A stretch of 64,000 nucleotides of DNA, from positions 62,001-126,000 of the forward strand of contig CAZRRJ010000004.1 of assembly GCA_964602515.1 (NCBI GenBank), given 5' to 3'. Below are positions 24,448-33,682 of the stretch, piece after piece. Under the pieces are notes generated by a model. It had not been told where the DNA came from. It saw nothing but the letters and a program-made list of their open reading frames with translations, and did no database searches. Both the position numbers and the translations under genes were made by a program. This stretch comes from Carboxylicivirga sp964602515 (GTDB lineage Bacteria; Bacteroidota; Bacteroidia; Bacteroidales; Marinilabiliaceae). Positions within the stretch are counted from its first letter, which is position 1; every line of letters starts with the position of its first letter.

Positions 24448-26757
24448 ATGAATAAAGTACAACGTCTCACCTTTCCACTCTTTATTGTTCTAATGTTTGG
24501 TTGTATTAAAGACGTTCCGAAACAAAAAACCAAGCTTAGCATTATTCCTCAACCCAATAATGTTGTAATTAACAAAGGCTATTTTAAACTAACAAAACAA
24601 ACCAGCTTAGTTTACCAGGGTGTAGATAAAAGTGTATTAGCAACCATTAATCAGCTTAAGGCCGATATATTGCAATTTACGGGTTACGATTTAAAAATTA
24701 GCAACACAATACCAGAGGATCAATATATCCTTTTTAACATTAACTATAAGGCTTTTAATAATCCGGAAGCTTACAATGTACATATAGAACCCCATTCGGT
24801 ATTAATAGAAGCAGGTACTAACAAGGGTTTGTTCTATGCATATCAAACCTTACGTAACTTGTTACCCTTTGAAATTAATACTACTCCTTTGGAGTGGAAA
24901 GCACCTTGCGTATCAATTGAAGATGAACCTCAATTTGAATTTCGCAGCTTACATATTGATGTTGCACGCCATTTTTATCCTATTGAGTTCATTAAAAAAC
25001 AACTCGATTTAATGGCTTTTTATAAGTTAAATGTATTTCACTGGCACCTAACCGATGATCAAGGCTGGCGAATTGAAATTAAGAAATATCCTAAACTTAC
25101 CTCAATAGGTTCAAAAAGAAAAGAAACCCTGGTTGGGCATGGTGCTAACCCACCATTTATATACGACAATAAGCCTTATGCGGGCTTTTATACACAAGAT
25201 GAGATTAAAGAGCTTATTAAATATGCCAATGAGCGCCATATTACAATAATACCTGAAATTGAATTACCAGGACACGCTTTGGCTGCTTTAAGTGCGTACC
25301 CAGAACTTGGCTGTACAAATGGCCCTTATAAAGTTGCAACACACTGGGGAAGCTTTAACGATGTTATTTGTGCCGGTAAGGAAAGTAATTACCAGGCTAT
25401 TGAAAATATTTTAAGTGAAGTTGCCACGCTGTTTCCGGGTGAGCTAATTCATATAGGAGGTGATGCATGCTCTAAAATCAGGTGGAGAGAATGTAAACAT
25501 TGTCAGCAAAAGATTAAACAACTTAAGCTTAAAGATGAAAACGAACTTGAGCACTATTTTATTAACAGGGTGCAAAAAATTGTAGAGAAGCATGGTAAAA
25601 AAATGGCTGGCTGGGATGAAATTATGTCTGGTAAAACACTTACCAATGCAACTGTGGTTGTTTGCCAAGACGATGCACAATTCAAGGAGGTGATTAGGAA
25701 TGGAAACTTTATTATTCAATCACCAAATAACTATTTATATTTTGATCATTACCAGTCTGATCCACAAAACCACCCCCTGGCAATTGGTGGCTATACCCCA
25801 TTAAAAGAAGTGTATAACTACAAACCTTTACCTTATGACTTAACGGCCAACGAAATAAAAGCCATTAAAGGTGTTCAGGCCAATTGCTGGACAGAATATA
25901 TGGCTGATAAACAACAGGTAGAATATATGTTATACCCACGCCTTTGCGCCTTTGCAGAGTTGGCATGGACATCGAACGAACACAAAAGCTGGCCGGATTT
26001 TACCCGCCGGATGGAGACACATTTTAACAGGTTAAAACAGGCTGGCATTAACTACTTTTACGAAGTACCAAAACCCATTGTTAATAAAAATCAAATTAAC
26101 TTTATCCAAACAACCACATTAGAGTTCGAACATATTTCTGATAATTTTGATATTTTTTATACTACTGATGGCTCAGAACCTGGTTCTGATTCAAAACGTT
26201 ATTCCGAACCTATTCCGATAAGCACATCTGGCACCATTAAAGCTATTACGCTCGATAAAACCAGTAAAGAGAAAAGCAAAACTGCAATTATTAATCTTAA
26301 TAAGCTTCAGTTTCAAAAACCTGTTAACTCAAACGCTCAACATATAGGACTTAAATACACGCTATACAAAGGACGCTTTAAAACTGTAAAAGAAATACAG
26401 AATACTAACCAGAACAAATCAGGATTTTTACAAAGCTCATTTATGCCGGATTCAATACAAAGCGAAAATTTTGGTATTGTGTATGAAGGTTATATTTCAA
26501 TAGAAAAAAAAGGCATCTATCAGTTTGATTTAACATCTGATGATGGTAGTGCATTTTATATTGGAGATAATCTTGTGGTTAACAATGACGGCATACATGG
26601 TAATAAAACCGAAAGTGGAGCCATTGCGTTAAAAGAGGGCAAATACCCAATCAAGATCTTTTATTTCCAAACAACAGGCTACAATAATTTCAACCTGCAA
26701 TTAACCCCTCCCAAAGGTCAATTAATACCTCTGCAACCTAAAAATTTTCTTTATTAA
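24448..26757 (+). CDS. GH20 beta-N-acetylhexosaminidase-like lipoprotein lacking catalytic Glu
   Basis: A 769-residue lipoprotein (lipobox MFGC, Cys19). Order: GH20 N-terminal domain (about 33-150), GH20 catalytic barrel (about 155-500; RSLHIDVARHFYP, FHWHLTDDQGWRIEI, PEIELPGH), a short chitobiase C-terminal-like beta domain (FYTTDGSEPGSDSKRY, about 567-582), and a C-terminal PA14-like domain (about 645-769, DLTSDDGSAFYIGD). GH20 enzymes use an adjacent Asp-Glu pair in H-x-GGDE; here the sequence is HIGGDACSK, giving Asp339 followed by Ala340, so the general acid/base Glu is missing. Everything else, including WTEYMAD, looks intact. It may therefore be a carbohydrate-binding pseudoenzyme, or a sequence error may be present. 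Active relatives remove terminal GlcNAc/GalNAc from glycans or chitin fragments. Confidence 0.9.
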   Translation: MNKVQRLTFPLFIVLMFGCIKDVPKQKTKLSIIPQPNNVVINKGYFKLTKQTSLVYQGVDKSVLATINQLKADILQFTGYDLKISNTIPEDQYILFNINYKAFNNPEAYNVHIEPHSVLIEAGTNKGLFYAYQTLRNLLPFEINTTPLEWKAPCVSIEDEPQFEFRSLHIDVARHFYPIEFIKKQLDLMAFYKLNVFHWHLTDDQGWRIEIKKYPKLTSIGSKRKETLVGHGANPPFIYDNKPYAGFYTQDEIKELIKYANERHITIIPEIELPGHALAALSAYPELGCTNGPYKVATHWGSFNDVICAGKESNYQAIENILSEVATLFPGELIHIGGDACSKIRWRECKHCQQKIKQLKLKDENELEHYFINRVQKIVEKHGKKMAGWDEIMSGKTLTNATVVVCQDDAQFKEVIRNGNFIIQSPNNYLYFDHYQSDPQNHPLAIGGYTPLKEVYNYKPLPYDLTANEIKAIKGVQANCWTEYMADKQQVEYMLYPRLCAFAELAWTSNEHKSWPDFTRRMETHFNRLKQAGINYFYEVPKPIVNKNQINFIQTTTLEFEHISDNFDIFYTTDGSEPGSDSKRYSEPIPISTSGTIKAITLDKTSKEKSKTAIINLNKLQFQKPVNSNAQHIGLKYTLYKGRFKTVKEIQNTNQNKSGFLQSSFMPDSIQSENFGIVYEGYISIEKKGIYQFDLTSDDGSAFYIGDNLVVNNDGIHGNKTESGAIALKEGKYPIKIFYFQTTGYNNFNLQLTPPKGQLIPLQPKNFLY

Positions 26758-27078
26758 TAGCTGTATAGTAAAACAATGCGCAAGGCCAATAGTATAACCA
26801 CAATCTTAATTTATCAGTATTTAAGCAGGTTATACTTTATATGCCTTATCTTTGCCACAAAAGTTTTTTGGATACACACAACTTTTTGCAAAGTATTAGT
26901 TTGATGGGTGATAACAAAGCTTCACCTGGCATCTTATATACTTATGTTTTGATACTAATTTTATACACATGAAACGAGCCATAAGAATTAAAAATAAACA
27001 TTAGTTAATAGCCTCTCAAACAGTAGAATGACAAAAATGGCGAGTTCCATATGGTAAATGAATACAAACTTTAGACAT
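26758..27078. other. Intergenic region before the M20 gene
   Basis: About 320 bases without a convincing gene. It contains an exact -7 type box, TATCTTTG, at 26847-26854 and a looser TATGTTTTG near 26943, either of which could drive the amidohydrolase gene with a long leader. An 11-codon ORF within it is too short to call. Confidence 0.5.
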
Positions 27079-28257
27079 ATGAAAAATAAAATAAAAGCAC
27101 TCACACAAAAATACTTAAATCAAATAATTGATATTAGGCAACATTTACATCAAAATCCTGAACTATCATTTGAAGAGTATAAAACATCTGTTTATATCCA
27201 GGAGCAACTAACAAAGCTAAATATTCCTTTTAAGGCGGGTATAGTAAAAACAGGTATTGTAGCTTACCTGGAGGGCAAAAATCCCAAAAAGAAAACAATA
27301 GCCCTGCGTGCCGATATGGATGCACTTCCTGTTAAAGAGGCAACAAACCTAAACTTTTCTTCGCGCAATGAAGGTGTTATGCATGCTTGTGGTCATGATG
27401 CACACACAGCAGCCCTGCTTGGCGCAGCCATGATTCTTTGCGACTTAAAAGAAGAATGGGAAGGCACAATTCTTCTGATATTTCAGCCAGCTGAAGAGGT
27501 TTTTCCAGGTGGTGCCAGGCTAATGATGGATGAAGGCATATTTGATGACTATGAACCTGAAATTATTCTTGGACAACATGTTTTGCCAAGTATGAAAACC
27601 GGGCATGTTGGGTTTAAGAGTGGAATGTACATGGCTTCTGGTGACGAAGTATACCTAACAATTAAAGGCTTGGGCGGACATGGCGCCATGCCCCATACAC
27701 TTACCGATAATGTATTAATAGCATCACACATTATTGTAGCCTTACAACAGGTTGTTAGCCGGGTAGTACCTGCACAAATTCCTACAGTACTTTCTTTTGG
27801 TAAATTTATTGCCAATGGAGCTACAAACATTATTCCTGAAAAGGTAGAGATAGCAGGTACTTTGCGAACTATGAATGAAGAATGGAGAGCTATTATTAAA
27901 GAAAAGATTACCGAAATAGCGGTTAATACAGCTATAGCAATGGGAGCCGAATGTAAAGTAGATATTAAAAACGGTTACCCAGTAGTGTACAATAACGAGG
28001 AAGTAACAAATAAAGCCATTGCTTATTCTAATGAATACCTGGGTAAAGAGGCTACCGAATTAATGGATATTAGGATGACTGCCGAGGACTTTGGTTATTT
28101 CTCTCAAAAGTACCCTTGCACATTTTATCGTTTTGGAGTTGCCCAAGATAAAGGTGAAACCGGAAGCCTACACACGCCACGGTTTAATTTAAACGAAAAT
28201 TCTTTGGAAACAGCCGCCGGAACAATGGCTTATTTAGGGTTTAAATTTATGACCTGA
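27079..28257 (+). CDS. M20-family amidohydrolase (N-acyl amino acid hydrolase type)
   Basis: A zinc-type hydrolase of about 392 residues in the M20D group (hippurate hydrolase, N-acetyl amino acid deacetylase, indole-acetyl-amino-acid hydrolase). It probably removes acyl groups from N-acylated amino acids in the cytoplasm. Metal-site motifs: ADMDALPV (about 88-95), MHACGHDAHTAALLG (about 110-124), FQPAEE, and GQHVLPS; the C-terminal metal ligand lies in GSLHTPRFNL. The lid dimerisation domain is at about 185-300. An ATG seven codons upstream (27058) is possible; I chose 27079 since MKNKIKALTQ begins the helix common to the family. No partner gene is adjacent, so the substrate is open. Confidence 0.9.
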   Translation: MKNKIKALTQKYLNQIIDIRQHLHQNPELSFEEYKTSVYIQEQLTKLNIPFKAGIVKTGIVAYLEGKNPKKKTIALRADMDALPVKEATNLNFSSRNEGVMHACGHDAHTAALLGAAMILCDLKEEWEGTILLIFQPAEEVFPGGARLMMDEGIFDDYEPEIILGQHVLPSMKTGHVGFKSGMYMASGDEVYLTIKGLGGHGAMPHTLTDNVLIASHIIVALQQVVSRVVPAQIPTVLSFGKFIANGATNIIPEKVEIAGTLRTMNEEWRAIIKEKITEIAVNTAIAMGAECKVDIKNGYPVVYNNEEVTNKAIAYSNEYLGKEATELMDIRMTAEDFGYFSQKYPCTFYRFGVAQDKGETGSLHTPRFNLNENSLETAAGTMAYLGFKFMT

Positions 28258-28398
28258 TTAAGTTACAAGCAGGCTACTACTAAACAAAACAAGCTACTTT
28301 ACAGGCAATTGCATAAAAAAGACCTACTTGCCTTATTTATAACCTTTCAAAATAAACTACTTTCGAAAGGAATTATTTTTTTTAATTAAAAAAGCAGA

Positions 28399-28406
28399 TA
28401 ATTTTG
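28399..28406 (+). promoter_or_regulatory. Predicted -7 box for the ferredoxin gene
   Basis: TAATTTTG, an exact TAnnTTTG match, 33 bases before the ATG. The -33 region is a T-rich tract rather than TTTG. Confidence 0.5.
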
Positions 28407-28438
28407 CTTTCGTAATAATAACCAATAAAGATAAAAAA

Positions 28439-28606
28439 ATGGCTTACGTAATTAATGAAGACTGCATCGCATGTGGTACTTGTGTAGATGAATGTCCAGT
28501 TGAAGCTATCGCTGAGGGTGATATCTATAAGATTGATGCTGAAGCTTGTACTGATTGTGGTACTTGTGCAGATGTTTGCCCAACTGAAGCAATTCACCCT
28601 GCATAA
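28439..28606 (+). CDS. 2[4Fe-4S] ferredoxin
   Basis: A 55-residue clostridial-type ferredoxin. It starts MAYVINEDCIACGTCVDECP and has two cluster motifs: CIACGTCVDECP (Cys9, 12, 15 and 19) and CTDCGTCADVCP (Cys37, 40, 43 and 47), so all eight ligands are present in two CxxCxxCxxxCP sets. It carries low-potential electrons in the cytoplasm, for example for pyruvate:ferredoxin oxidoreductase or hydrogenase, and points to an anaerobic or facultatively anaerobic lifestyle. Codon choice (GGTACTTGT, GAAGCT repeated) differs from the neighbours in the way highly expressed genes do. It has its own promoter and a terminator 27 bases downstream. Confidence 0.95.
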   Translation: MAYVINEDCIACGTCVDECPVEAIAEGDIYKIDAEACTDCGTCADVCPTEAIHPA

Positions 28607-28632
28607 GCTTGTGCGAAAGCGAAAAAATAAAT

Positions 28633-28656
28633 AAGCCCCTTTATGGGGCTTTTTTT
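28633..28656. terminator. Bidirectional terminator between ferredoxin and cyclo-ligase genes
   Basis: AAGCCCC pairs with GGGGCTT (7-bp stem, 5-base loop), followed by a run of Ts on the plus strand. It sits between two convergent genes and may serve both, though the minus-strand tract is shorter. Confidence 0.8.
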
Positions 28657-28661
28657 ATGCA

Positions 28662-29198
28662 TTATTTTGAGAGTACAATATCCATTTTAATATCGTGAGG
28701 CTCAACAGGCACATGGCTTACCATCTGAAAATCGAAAGCTAAAGCAACCTTAATTGCACCTGTAATACGGTTTAAAATACGATCGTAATAACCAGCTCCC
28801 CGTCCTATACGATTATTATTAGAATCAAAAGCAACGCCCGGCACCACAACCACTTCTATCCTATTTTCATCATCAATTTCTTTACCATTAGGTTCTGGTA
28901 TACCATACTTGTCGCCCGGCACAAGCGAATGTTCGCCTTCGTACCGTACAATTTTTAAATCATTGCCATTAATTACGGGTAAATATATTTCTTTTTGCAA
29001 GTACCACTTGTTAATAAATGCCCGGGTAGGTATTTCATCGGGCATAGCCCAATAAAATAATATAGCCTTAGCCCTCTTAAATATACCTGTTTGCTCCAGT
29101 TGCTGATGCACTATTACAGCCTGTGCATGCCTGTCATCATCTGTTAACTGCTTTTTTAATGCTTTAATATACTTTCGGAGCTCCTTTTTTTCCTGCAT
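28662..29198 (-). CDS. 5-formyltetrahydrofolate cyclo-ligase
   Basis: A 178-residue enzyme that converts 5-formyl-THF and ATP to 5,10-methenyl-THF in folate metabolism. The N-terminal KELRKYIKALKKQL is the phosphate-contacting helix; FYWAMPDEIPT and the C-terminal GRGAGYYDRIL (about 131-141) are family hallmarks. The length is typical. A TTG directly before the ATG was ignored. The start lies 3 bases after the stop of the nitrilase-type gene, so both belong to the gldB-nitrilase-cyclo-ligase operon. Confidence 0.92.
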   Translation of the reverse strand: MQEKKELRKYIKALKKQLTDDDRHAQAVIVHQQLEQTGIFKRAKAILFYWAMPDEIPTRAFINKWYLQKEIYLPVINGNDLKIVRYEGEHSLVPGDKYGIPEPNGKEIDDENRIEVVVVPGVAFDSNNNRIGRGAGYYDRILNRITGAIKVALAFDFQMVSHVPVEPHDIKMDIVLSK

Positions 29199-29201
29199 CA
29201 A

Positions 29202-29996
29202 TTATTCATTAATATTTAAATTACCATATACATCATCCCTTCGGTCTGCAAATGCATCATTACATGGTGTAATGTACTTATTATTAGCAGCGGTAAGTTT
29301 TATTTTAGTATGCATTACTTCAGCACAACTTTCACCGCCCCTTAGTATTACATCTCCATTGGGAGCTGCCAGTATAGATTGCCCGGTAAATGTCAAATCC
29401 TTTTCTGTACCAATACGGTTAGCTGTTGCAATAAAGCACCTGTTAACCAAAGCATACGATGGAATAACACGCTGACAATAGGGTAATACCAGGTTTGACG
29501 GATGTGCAATAAGCTGTGCTCCTTTTAAGGCCAGGCAACGCCATGCTTCAGGAAACATCCAGTCGAAACAAACTAACATTCCTATTTTGCCAATTGGTGT
29601 ATCAAAAACAGGAAGCCCTGTATTACCTTTTGTAAAGATGCTTTTTTCGCCCCAAAACAAATGAAGCTTACGGTATACGCCCAGTAGACCTTCTGGACTA
29701 ATTAATACTGAAGAGTTATATAATTTATCAGCCTCACGTTCACAAAATCCGGTAACGATATATGCATCTTTTTTTTTAGCAAGCTGCTTTAACTTATCAA
29801 GAAATAAACTTTCATCCAGTGTTTCCGAGTTGCTTTTTGCATCAGCAAAATCCTTAAAACGATACCCCGAATTGGCCAACTCGGGTAAAACAATAAGCCG
29901 GGCACTTATAGGTTCTGTTAATCGCTCTATTGCCTCTATATTTTCCTCCATTTTTCCCAGCTTTGGAGCAAACTGTACAATACTAATATCAATCAT
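29202..29996 (-). CDS. Carbon-nitrogen hydrolase (nitrilase superfamily)
   Basis: A 264-residue cytoplasmic amidase-type hydrolase. The catalytic triad can be placed: Glu in LPELANSGYRF (about 38-48), Lys in YRKLHLFWGE (about 107-116) and Cys in GMLVCFDWMFPE (about 142-153). Members with this length act on omega-amides, N-carbamoyl compounds or deaminated glutathione; the sequence alone does not choose between them. It begins 11 bases after the gldB-like gene and ends 3 bases before the cyclo-ligase, so it is the middle gene of a three-gene operon. Confidence 0.9.
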   Translation of the reverse strand: MIDISIVQFAPKLGKMEENIEAIERLTEPISARLIVLPELANSGYRFKDFADAKSNSETLDESLFLDKLKQLAKKKDAYIVTGFCEREADKLYNSSVLISPEGLLGVYRKLHLFWGEKSIFTKGNTGLPVFDTPIGKIGMLVCFDWMFPEAWRCLALKGAQLIAHPSNLVLPYCQRVIPSYALVNRCFIATANRIGTEKDLTFTGQSILAAPNGDVILRGGESCAEVMHTKIKLTAANNKYITPCNDAFADRRDDVYGNLNINE

Positions 29997-30007
29997 GGTG
30001 TAAGATA

Positions 30008-31024
30008 TTATGGCCTGTACCTAGCTTCGCGCAAAATTAAATGCGCATCAGCCTGCATTAATAAATCAGCAAGGCTTAACCCCGGATTATTCTTCATGTA
30101 TGCTTCAATAATTTTAAGCCCTAGAAATACTGCTGCCTTACCGGGTGAATCCTGCCCAAAATAATATGTAAAAGGGCTATCACCAACATACTTTTGCATA
30201 ATCATACGCTCATTATTATAAAGATGCTTTTGCTCCACCATACTTGCCCATATATCTGCCTCATAACGCTCACACCACTTCATTTGATTTTTAGTATAAT
30301 CAAACAGTAAGGTATCTTCAATTGTTGGTATCATGGTTTTAATAAAATACTGCAATTTGGCCTGGCTTATCATCTTGCTTAATACATCTTCATTTTTCAT
30401 TGCTATAGTATGATTGCTCATCGCAAGGGCTTTCATTATATCCGGAACCACTTTTTGAGGCACCATTTTCTTGCGTAAATACTTTGGTATTGATAACCAT
30501 TCGTAAAATTCGCAATCTTCACCCAAGTATTTTTCTACACTAACAGATACCCATGTGGAATCCATGGCTATTGATTGATTAAAATACGATGTATGAAAGT
30601 ATACCTCTGGCACCTGTGCCTCGGGAAAATAATATTTATAATACTTAAATGCATTTGTTAATGCATCCTTTAACACTGTACTATCCGGGTAAAGCTCTAT
30701 GCATTTACTATATACCTCTTTATTATCTTCATAATTAATAAACCTACGCATATGGCTCGCATAATCAGCACTTTCCGGATTACCTATTTTTATAATCTGT
30801 TGACTATAAGCATCCAGATAAGAGCCATACTGCTGATGTAATCGCCTGGTCTCTTCTTCCAGCTTATCTTCATCCATTTGAAAGAGATCAATAAAAAACA
30901 TTTTTGGAGTTACATTAATCTGTATATGACTAACATCAGGTACTTTTGTGCCCCAATTACAACTCGCGCAAATACTCACAATTAAAGTAAATAAGATAAA
31001 ACCCTTAAAAATAATTCTATTCAT
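30008..31024 (-). CDS. gldB: GldB-family lipoprotein
   Basis: A 338-residue lipoprotein (lipobox ICASC, Cys22) resembling GldB, a lipoprotein first described as essential for gliding in Flavobacterium and linked to type IX secretion. The C-terminal portion, with YYFGQDSPGKAAVFLGLKI and GLSLADLLMQADAHLIL, is the part most like the family; the middle region is helical. GldB is present in many non-gliding Bacteroidota too, so motility cannot be inferred. It is first of a three-gene operon, and nadE lies nearby on the other strand, as seen around gldB in some relatives. Confidence 0.8.
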   Translation of the reverse strand: MNRIIFKGFILFTLIVSICASCNWGTKVPDVSHIQINVTPKMFFIDLFQMDEDKLEEETRRLHQQYGSYLDAYSQQIIKIGNPESADYASHMRRFINYEDNKEVYSKCIELYPDSTVLKDALTNAFKYYKYYFPEAQVPEVYFHTSYFNQSIAMDSTWVSVSVEKYLGEDCEFYEWLSIPKYLRKKMVPQKVVPDIMKALAMSNHTIAMKNEDVLSKMISQAKLQYFIKTMIPTIEDTLLFDYTKNQMKWCERYEADIWASMVEQKHLYNNERMIMQKYVGDSPFTYYFGQDSPGKAAVFLGLKIIEAYMKNNPGLSLADLLMQADAHLILREARYRP

Positions 31025-31114
31025 AGTTTATAGTCATTTGTTGTGTAAAAATACAAAAGCTTATAAATTATGCAGAACATGTAAAAAAAAAGTGGATGAA
31101 AACCATGTTTTAAT

Positions 31115-31122
31115 TATGTTTG
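31115..31122 (+). promoter_or_regulatory. Candidate -7 box for the beta-barrel gene
   Basis: TATGTTTG, an exact TAnnTTTG match. It would give a leader of about 125 bases to the ATG at 31252. No -33 TTTG at proper spacing. Confidence 0.4.
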
Positions 31123-31251
31123 TAGTAGTTTTTCAACCTAAAGTTAAAAATGAAACGAACATGTAATTCCAGTTATTCAATTTTATAAGAACGAATAATA
31201 AAGTTTACATGTGAGTTACGTGTGATGATTATAAAAATTAAATTTAAACAC

Positions 31252-31878
31252 ATGAAACAGGTAACCCTTTTATTACTACTCGGCTTTTTTATAAGCTCTA
31301 ACAGCCAGGCGCAAACTGAAAAAAGAACACGTCTTGCATTTGTATTAAGTCCACAAATATCATGGCTAAATTCAGATGATAGTAAGGTAGATGGCAATGG
31401 TAACTTATTTGGCTATAATTTTGGTGTTGTAATGGATCGCTTCTTTTCGGAAAATTATGCTTTTTCTACAGGATTAACGATTAATACAACAGGAGGAAAA
31501 CTCAGTTATAAAGATATACCCAATGTGCCTATCCCTAACTTTAATTCGACTTATCGTCTTAAATACATTGAGGTACCTTTTGCTCTTAAACTAATTACCA
31601 ATGAGTTTCACCGTTCACGCTATTATGGCCAGTTTGGTTTGTATACACAGTACAACATTAAAACCAATGATGGCCACGGAAATTCAATTAGTAAACAAGT
31701 AAATTTCTTTGATATGGGTTACCAACTTGGTGGCGGAATGGAGTACTCGCTTGGTGGTAACACTTACTTAATGCTTGGCTTGCTATACGGTGGTGGTTTT
31801 ATTGATGTAACTGATACTGTGGTAAAAGATAAAGCAACCCTTAATCGTTTTACATTTCAATTTGGAATTATTTTTTAA
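31252..31878 (+). CDS. Small outer-membrane beta-barrel protein (PorT-like)
   Basis: A protein of about 208 residues with signal peptide MKQVTLLLLLGFFISSNSQAQ and then alternating aromatic/small residues typical of an eight-strand outer-membrane barrel (FALKLITNEF, YGQFGLYTQYNIK, LMLGLLYGGGFIDV, ending FQFGIIF). It resembles the outer-membrane beta-barrel family that includes PorT. GTG/ATG starts ten codons upstream are possible, but ATG 31252 begins the signal peptide. PorT itself is a type IX secretion component; whether this is PorT or another member cannot be judged from the sequence. Confidence 0.8.
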   Translation: MKQVTLLLLLGFFISSNSQAQTEKRTRLAFVLSPQISWLNSDDSKVDGNGNLFGYNFGVVMDRFFSENYAFSTGLTINTTGGKLSYKDIPNVPIPNFNSTYRLKYIEVPFALKLITNEFHRSRYYGQFGLYTQYNIKTNDGHGNSISKQVNFFDMGYQLGGGMEYSLGGNTYLMLGLLYGGGFIDVTDTVVKDKATLNRFTFQFGIIF

Positions 31879-31938
31879 GGTAATTAATCAAATTCCCCAC
31901 TAAATTAAAACTTATAAAAGCGTAACAAAAGCAGGAAG

Positions 31939-33588
31939 ATGAAAATTGTATTGGCCCAGTTAAATTATCACATTGGCAACTTTTCTGCCAATGCTGGTAA
32001 AATAATAAAGAGTATTGAAGAGGCTAAAAGTAATAAGGCTGATTTAGTTGTTTTTTCGGAGTTGGCAGTATGTGGTTATCCACCTTACGATTTACTTGAG
32101 CGAAAAGAATTTATTCAAACTTGTACTGGTACAATTGATTTAATTGCCAAAGCATGTGTTGGTATAGCAGCAATAGTTGGCGGGCCCAAAATAAACCCAG
32201 AACCACAGGGTAAGAATTTATTTAACTCGGCGTATTTTCTTGTAGACGGAAAAATTAAGCAAATTATACATAAAACGTTACTGCCTAATTACGATGTTTT
32301 TGATGAATACCGCTATTTCCAACCCAATGCTTTATTTGAATTAATTGAGCTTAAAGGAAAAAAGATTGCATTAACCATTTGCGAGGATATATGGGACGAC
32401 CAACCGGTTGCCAATGCTTTTGCACGCGACAAGTTGTATACCTTATCGCCAATGGATAAGTTGATGCAACAAAAACCTGATTTGGCAATTAATATAGCTG
32501 CATCTCCTTTTTCGTATACACAGGTAGATATAAGACGCGATATTGTTCGAAATAAGGCGCGGCAATTTAATATTCCGTTTATATACGTGAACCAAGTGGG
32601 GGCTAATACCGAACTTATTTTTGATGGAAACAGCATGGTGGTTAATAGCCATGGTGATATTACTCACCAGGCTAGTGCGTTTAATGAAGACCATATAAGT
32701 ATTGAACTTGGGGAGCTGCATAATACACCAGTATATGTGCCAAAAGCAACTAAACCTATACAGCTTATTAATGATGCCTTGGTGTTGGGAGTACGTGATT
32801 ATTTTGCCAAAATGGGCTTTACAAAAACCACTTTAGGCCTTTCAGGAGGAATTGACTCTGCTGTTACCGTTGCAATTGCTACAGAAGCTTTAGGCAAAGA
32901 AAATGTTCGTGTGCTTTTATTGCCATCACAATATTCTTCAGATCACTCTATAAAAGACGCTGTTGACTTGGCAAATAACCTTGGTATACAGTATGATATA
33001 ATCCCTATTAAAGAGATTTTTAACAGTTACAACTTTTTACTAAGCCCTGTATTTAAAGAAAAGGAGCAAGATGTAACTGAAGAAAACATCCAGGCCAGAA
33101 TAAGAGGCACCCTGTTAATGGCTTTATCAAATAAGTTTGGACATATTTTGCTTAATACTTCAAATAAAAGTGAAGCTGCTGTAGGATATGGAACACTTTA
33201 TGGCGATATGAATGGCGGTATTTCTGTGCTGGGCGATGTTTACAAAACTGATGTTTTTAAATTAGCACGTTATATCAATCGTAACAAAGAGATTATACCT
33301 GTAAACACTATTGTTAAACCCCCGTCTGCTGAACTACGTCCCAACCAAAAAGACTCTGACTCTTTACCTGATTATGACATTCTTGATGCTATTCTTTTTC
33401 GGTATATTGAAAAAAATCAATCACCATTGGAAATTATAGCCGAAGGATTTGATGAGGCTATTGTTAACAGGGCAGTCCGATTAGTTAATACAAATGAATA
33501 TAAGCGCTTTCAAACACCTCCAACATTGCGTATTTCGGGTAAAGCATTTGGTATTGGACGACGAATGCCTTTGGTAGCAAAATATTGA
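31939..33588 (+). CDS. nadE: Glutamine-dependent NAD+ synthetase
   Basis: A 549-residue two-domain enzyme for the last step of NAD synthesis. The N-terminal glutaminase domain (about 1-270) has the nitrilase triad: Glu in VFSELAVCGYPP, Lys in IHKTLLPNYDVFDE and Cys in TICEDIWDD. The C-terminal synthetase domain (about 280-549) has the ATP pyrophosphatase loop GLSGGIDSAV and the signature TSNKSEAAVGYGTLYGDMNG. Ammonia freed from glutamine is channelled to deamido-NAD. The length and both domains are complete. It stands 60 bases after the beta-barrel gene on the same strand. Confidence 0.96.
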   Translation: MKIVLAQLNYHIGNFSANAGKIIKSIEEAKSNKADLVVFSELAVCGYPPYDLLERKEFIQTCTGTIDLIAKACVGIAAIVGGPKINPEPQGKNLFNSAYFLVDGKIKQIIHKTLLPNYDVFDEYRYFQPNALFELIELKGKKIALTICEDIWDDQPVANAFARDKLYTLSPMDKLMQQKPDLAINIAASPFSYTQVDIRRDIVRNKARQFNIPFIYVNQVGANTELIFDGNSMVVNSHGDITHQASAFNEDHISIELGELHNTPVYVPKATKPIQLINDALVLGVRDYFAKMGFTKTTLGLSGGIDSAVTVAIATEALGKENVRVLLLPSQYSSDHSIKDAVDLANNLGIQYDIIPIKEIFNSYNFLLSPVFKEKEQDVTEENIQARIRGTLLMALSNKFGHILLNTSNKSEAAVGYGTLYGDMNGGISVLGDVYKTDVFKLARYINRNKEIIPVNTIVKPPSAELRPNQKDSDSLPDYDILDAILFRYIEKNQSPLEIIAEGFDEAIVNRAVRLVNTNEYKRFQTPPTLRISGKAFGIGRRMPLVAKY

Positions 33589-33640
33589 TAATTCTCACAT
33601 TGTTTTCAATCAAAATTAAGCCTTTAATCAGCTTTTTTTA

Positions 33641-33663
33641 TAAATTTGCATGTTATACAACAT
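33641..33663 (+). promoter_or_regulatory. Promoter and possible operator of the Crp/Fnr gene
   Basis: TAAATTTG (33641-33648, exact -7 match) is followed after one base by the inverted repeat ATGTT-ATAC-AACAT (33650-33663), which covers the expected transcription start. Such a position would suit autorepression, but binding by the adjacent gene product is inference. Confidence 0.4.
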
Positions 33664-33682
33664 AGTTTTATAACACCCCGTT

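Noticed and set aside
28382..28597. Minus-strand ORF over the ferredoxin.
   Set aside because: The plus strand encodes a clear 2[4Fe-4S] ferredoxin with all eight Cys; the antisense ORF is a shadow.
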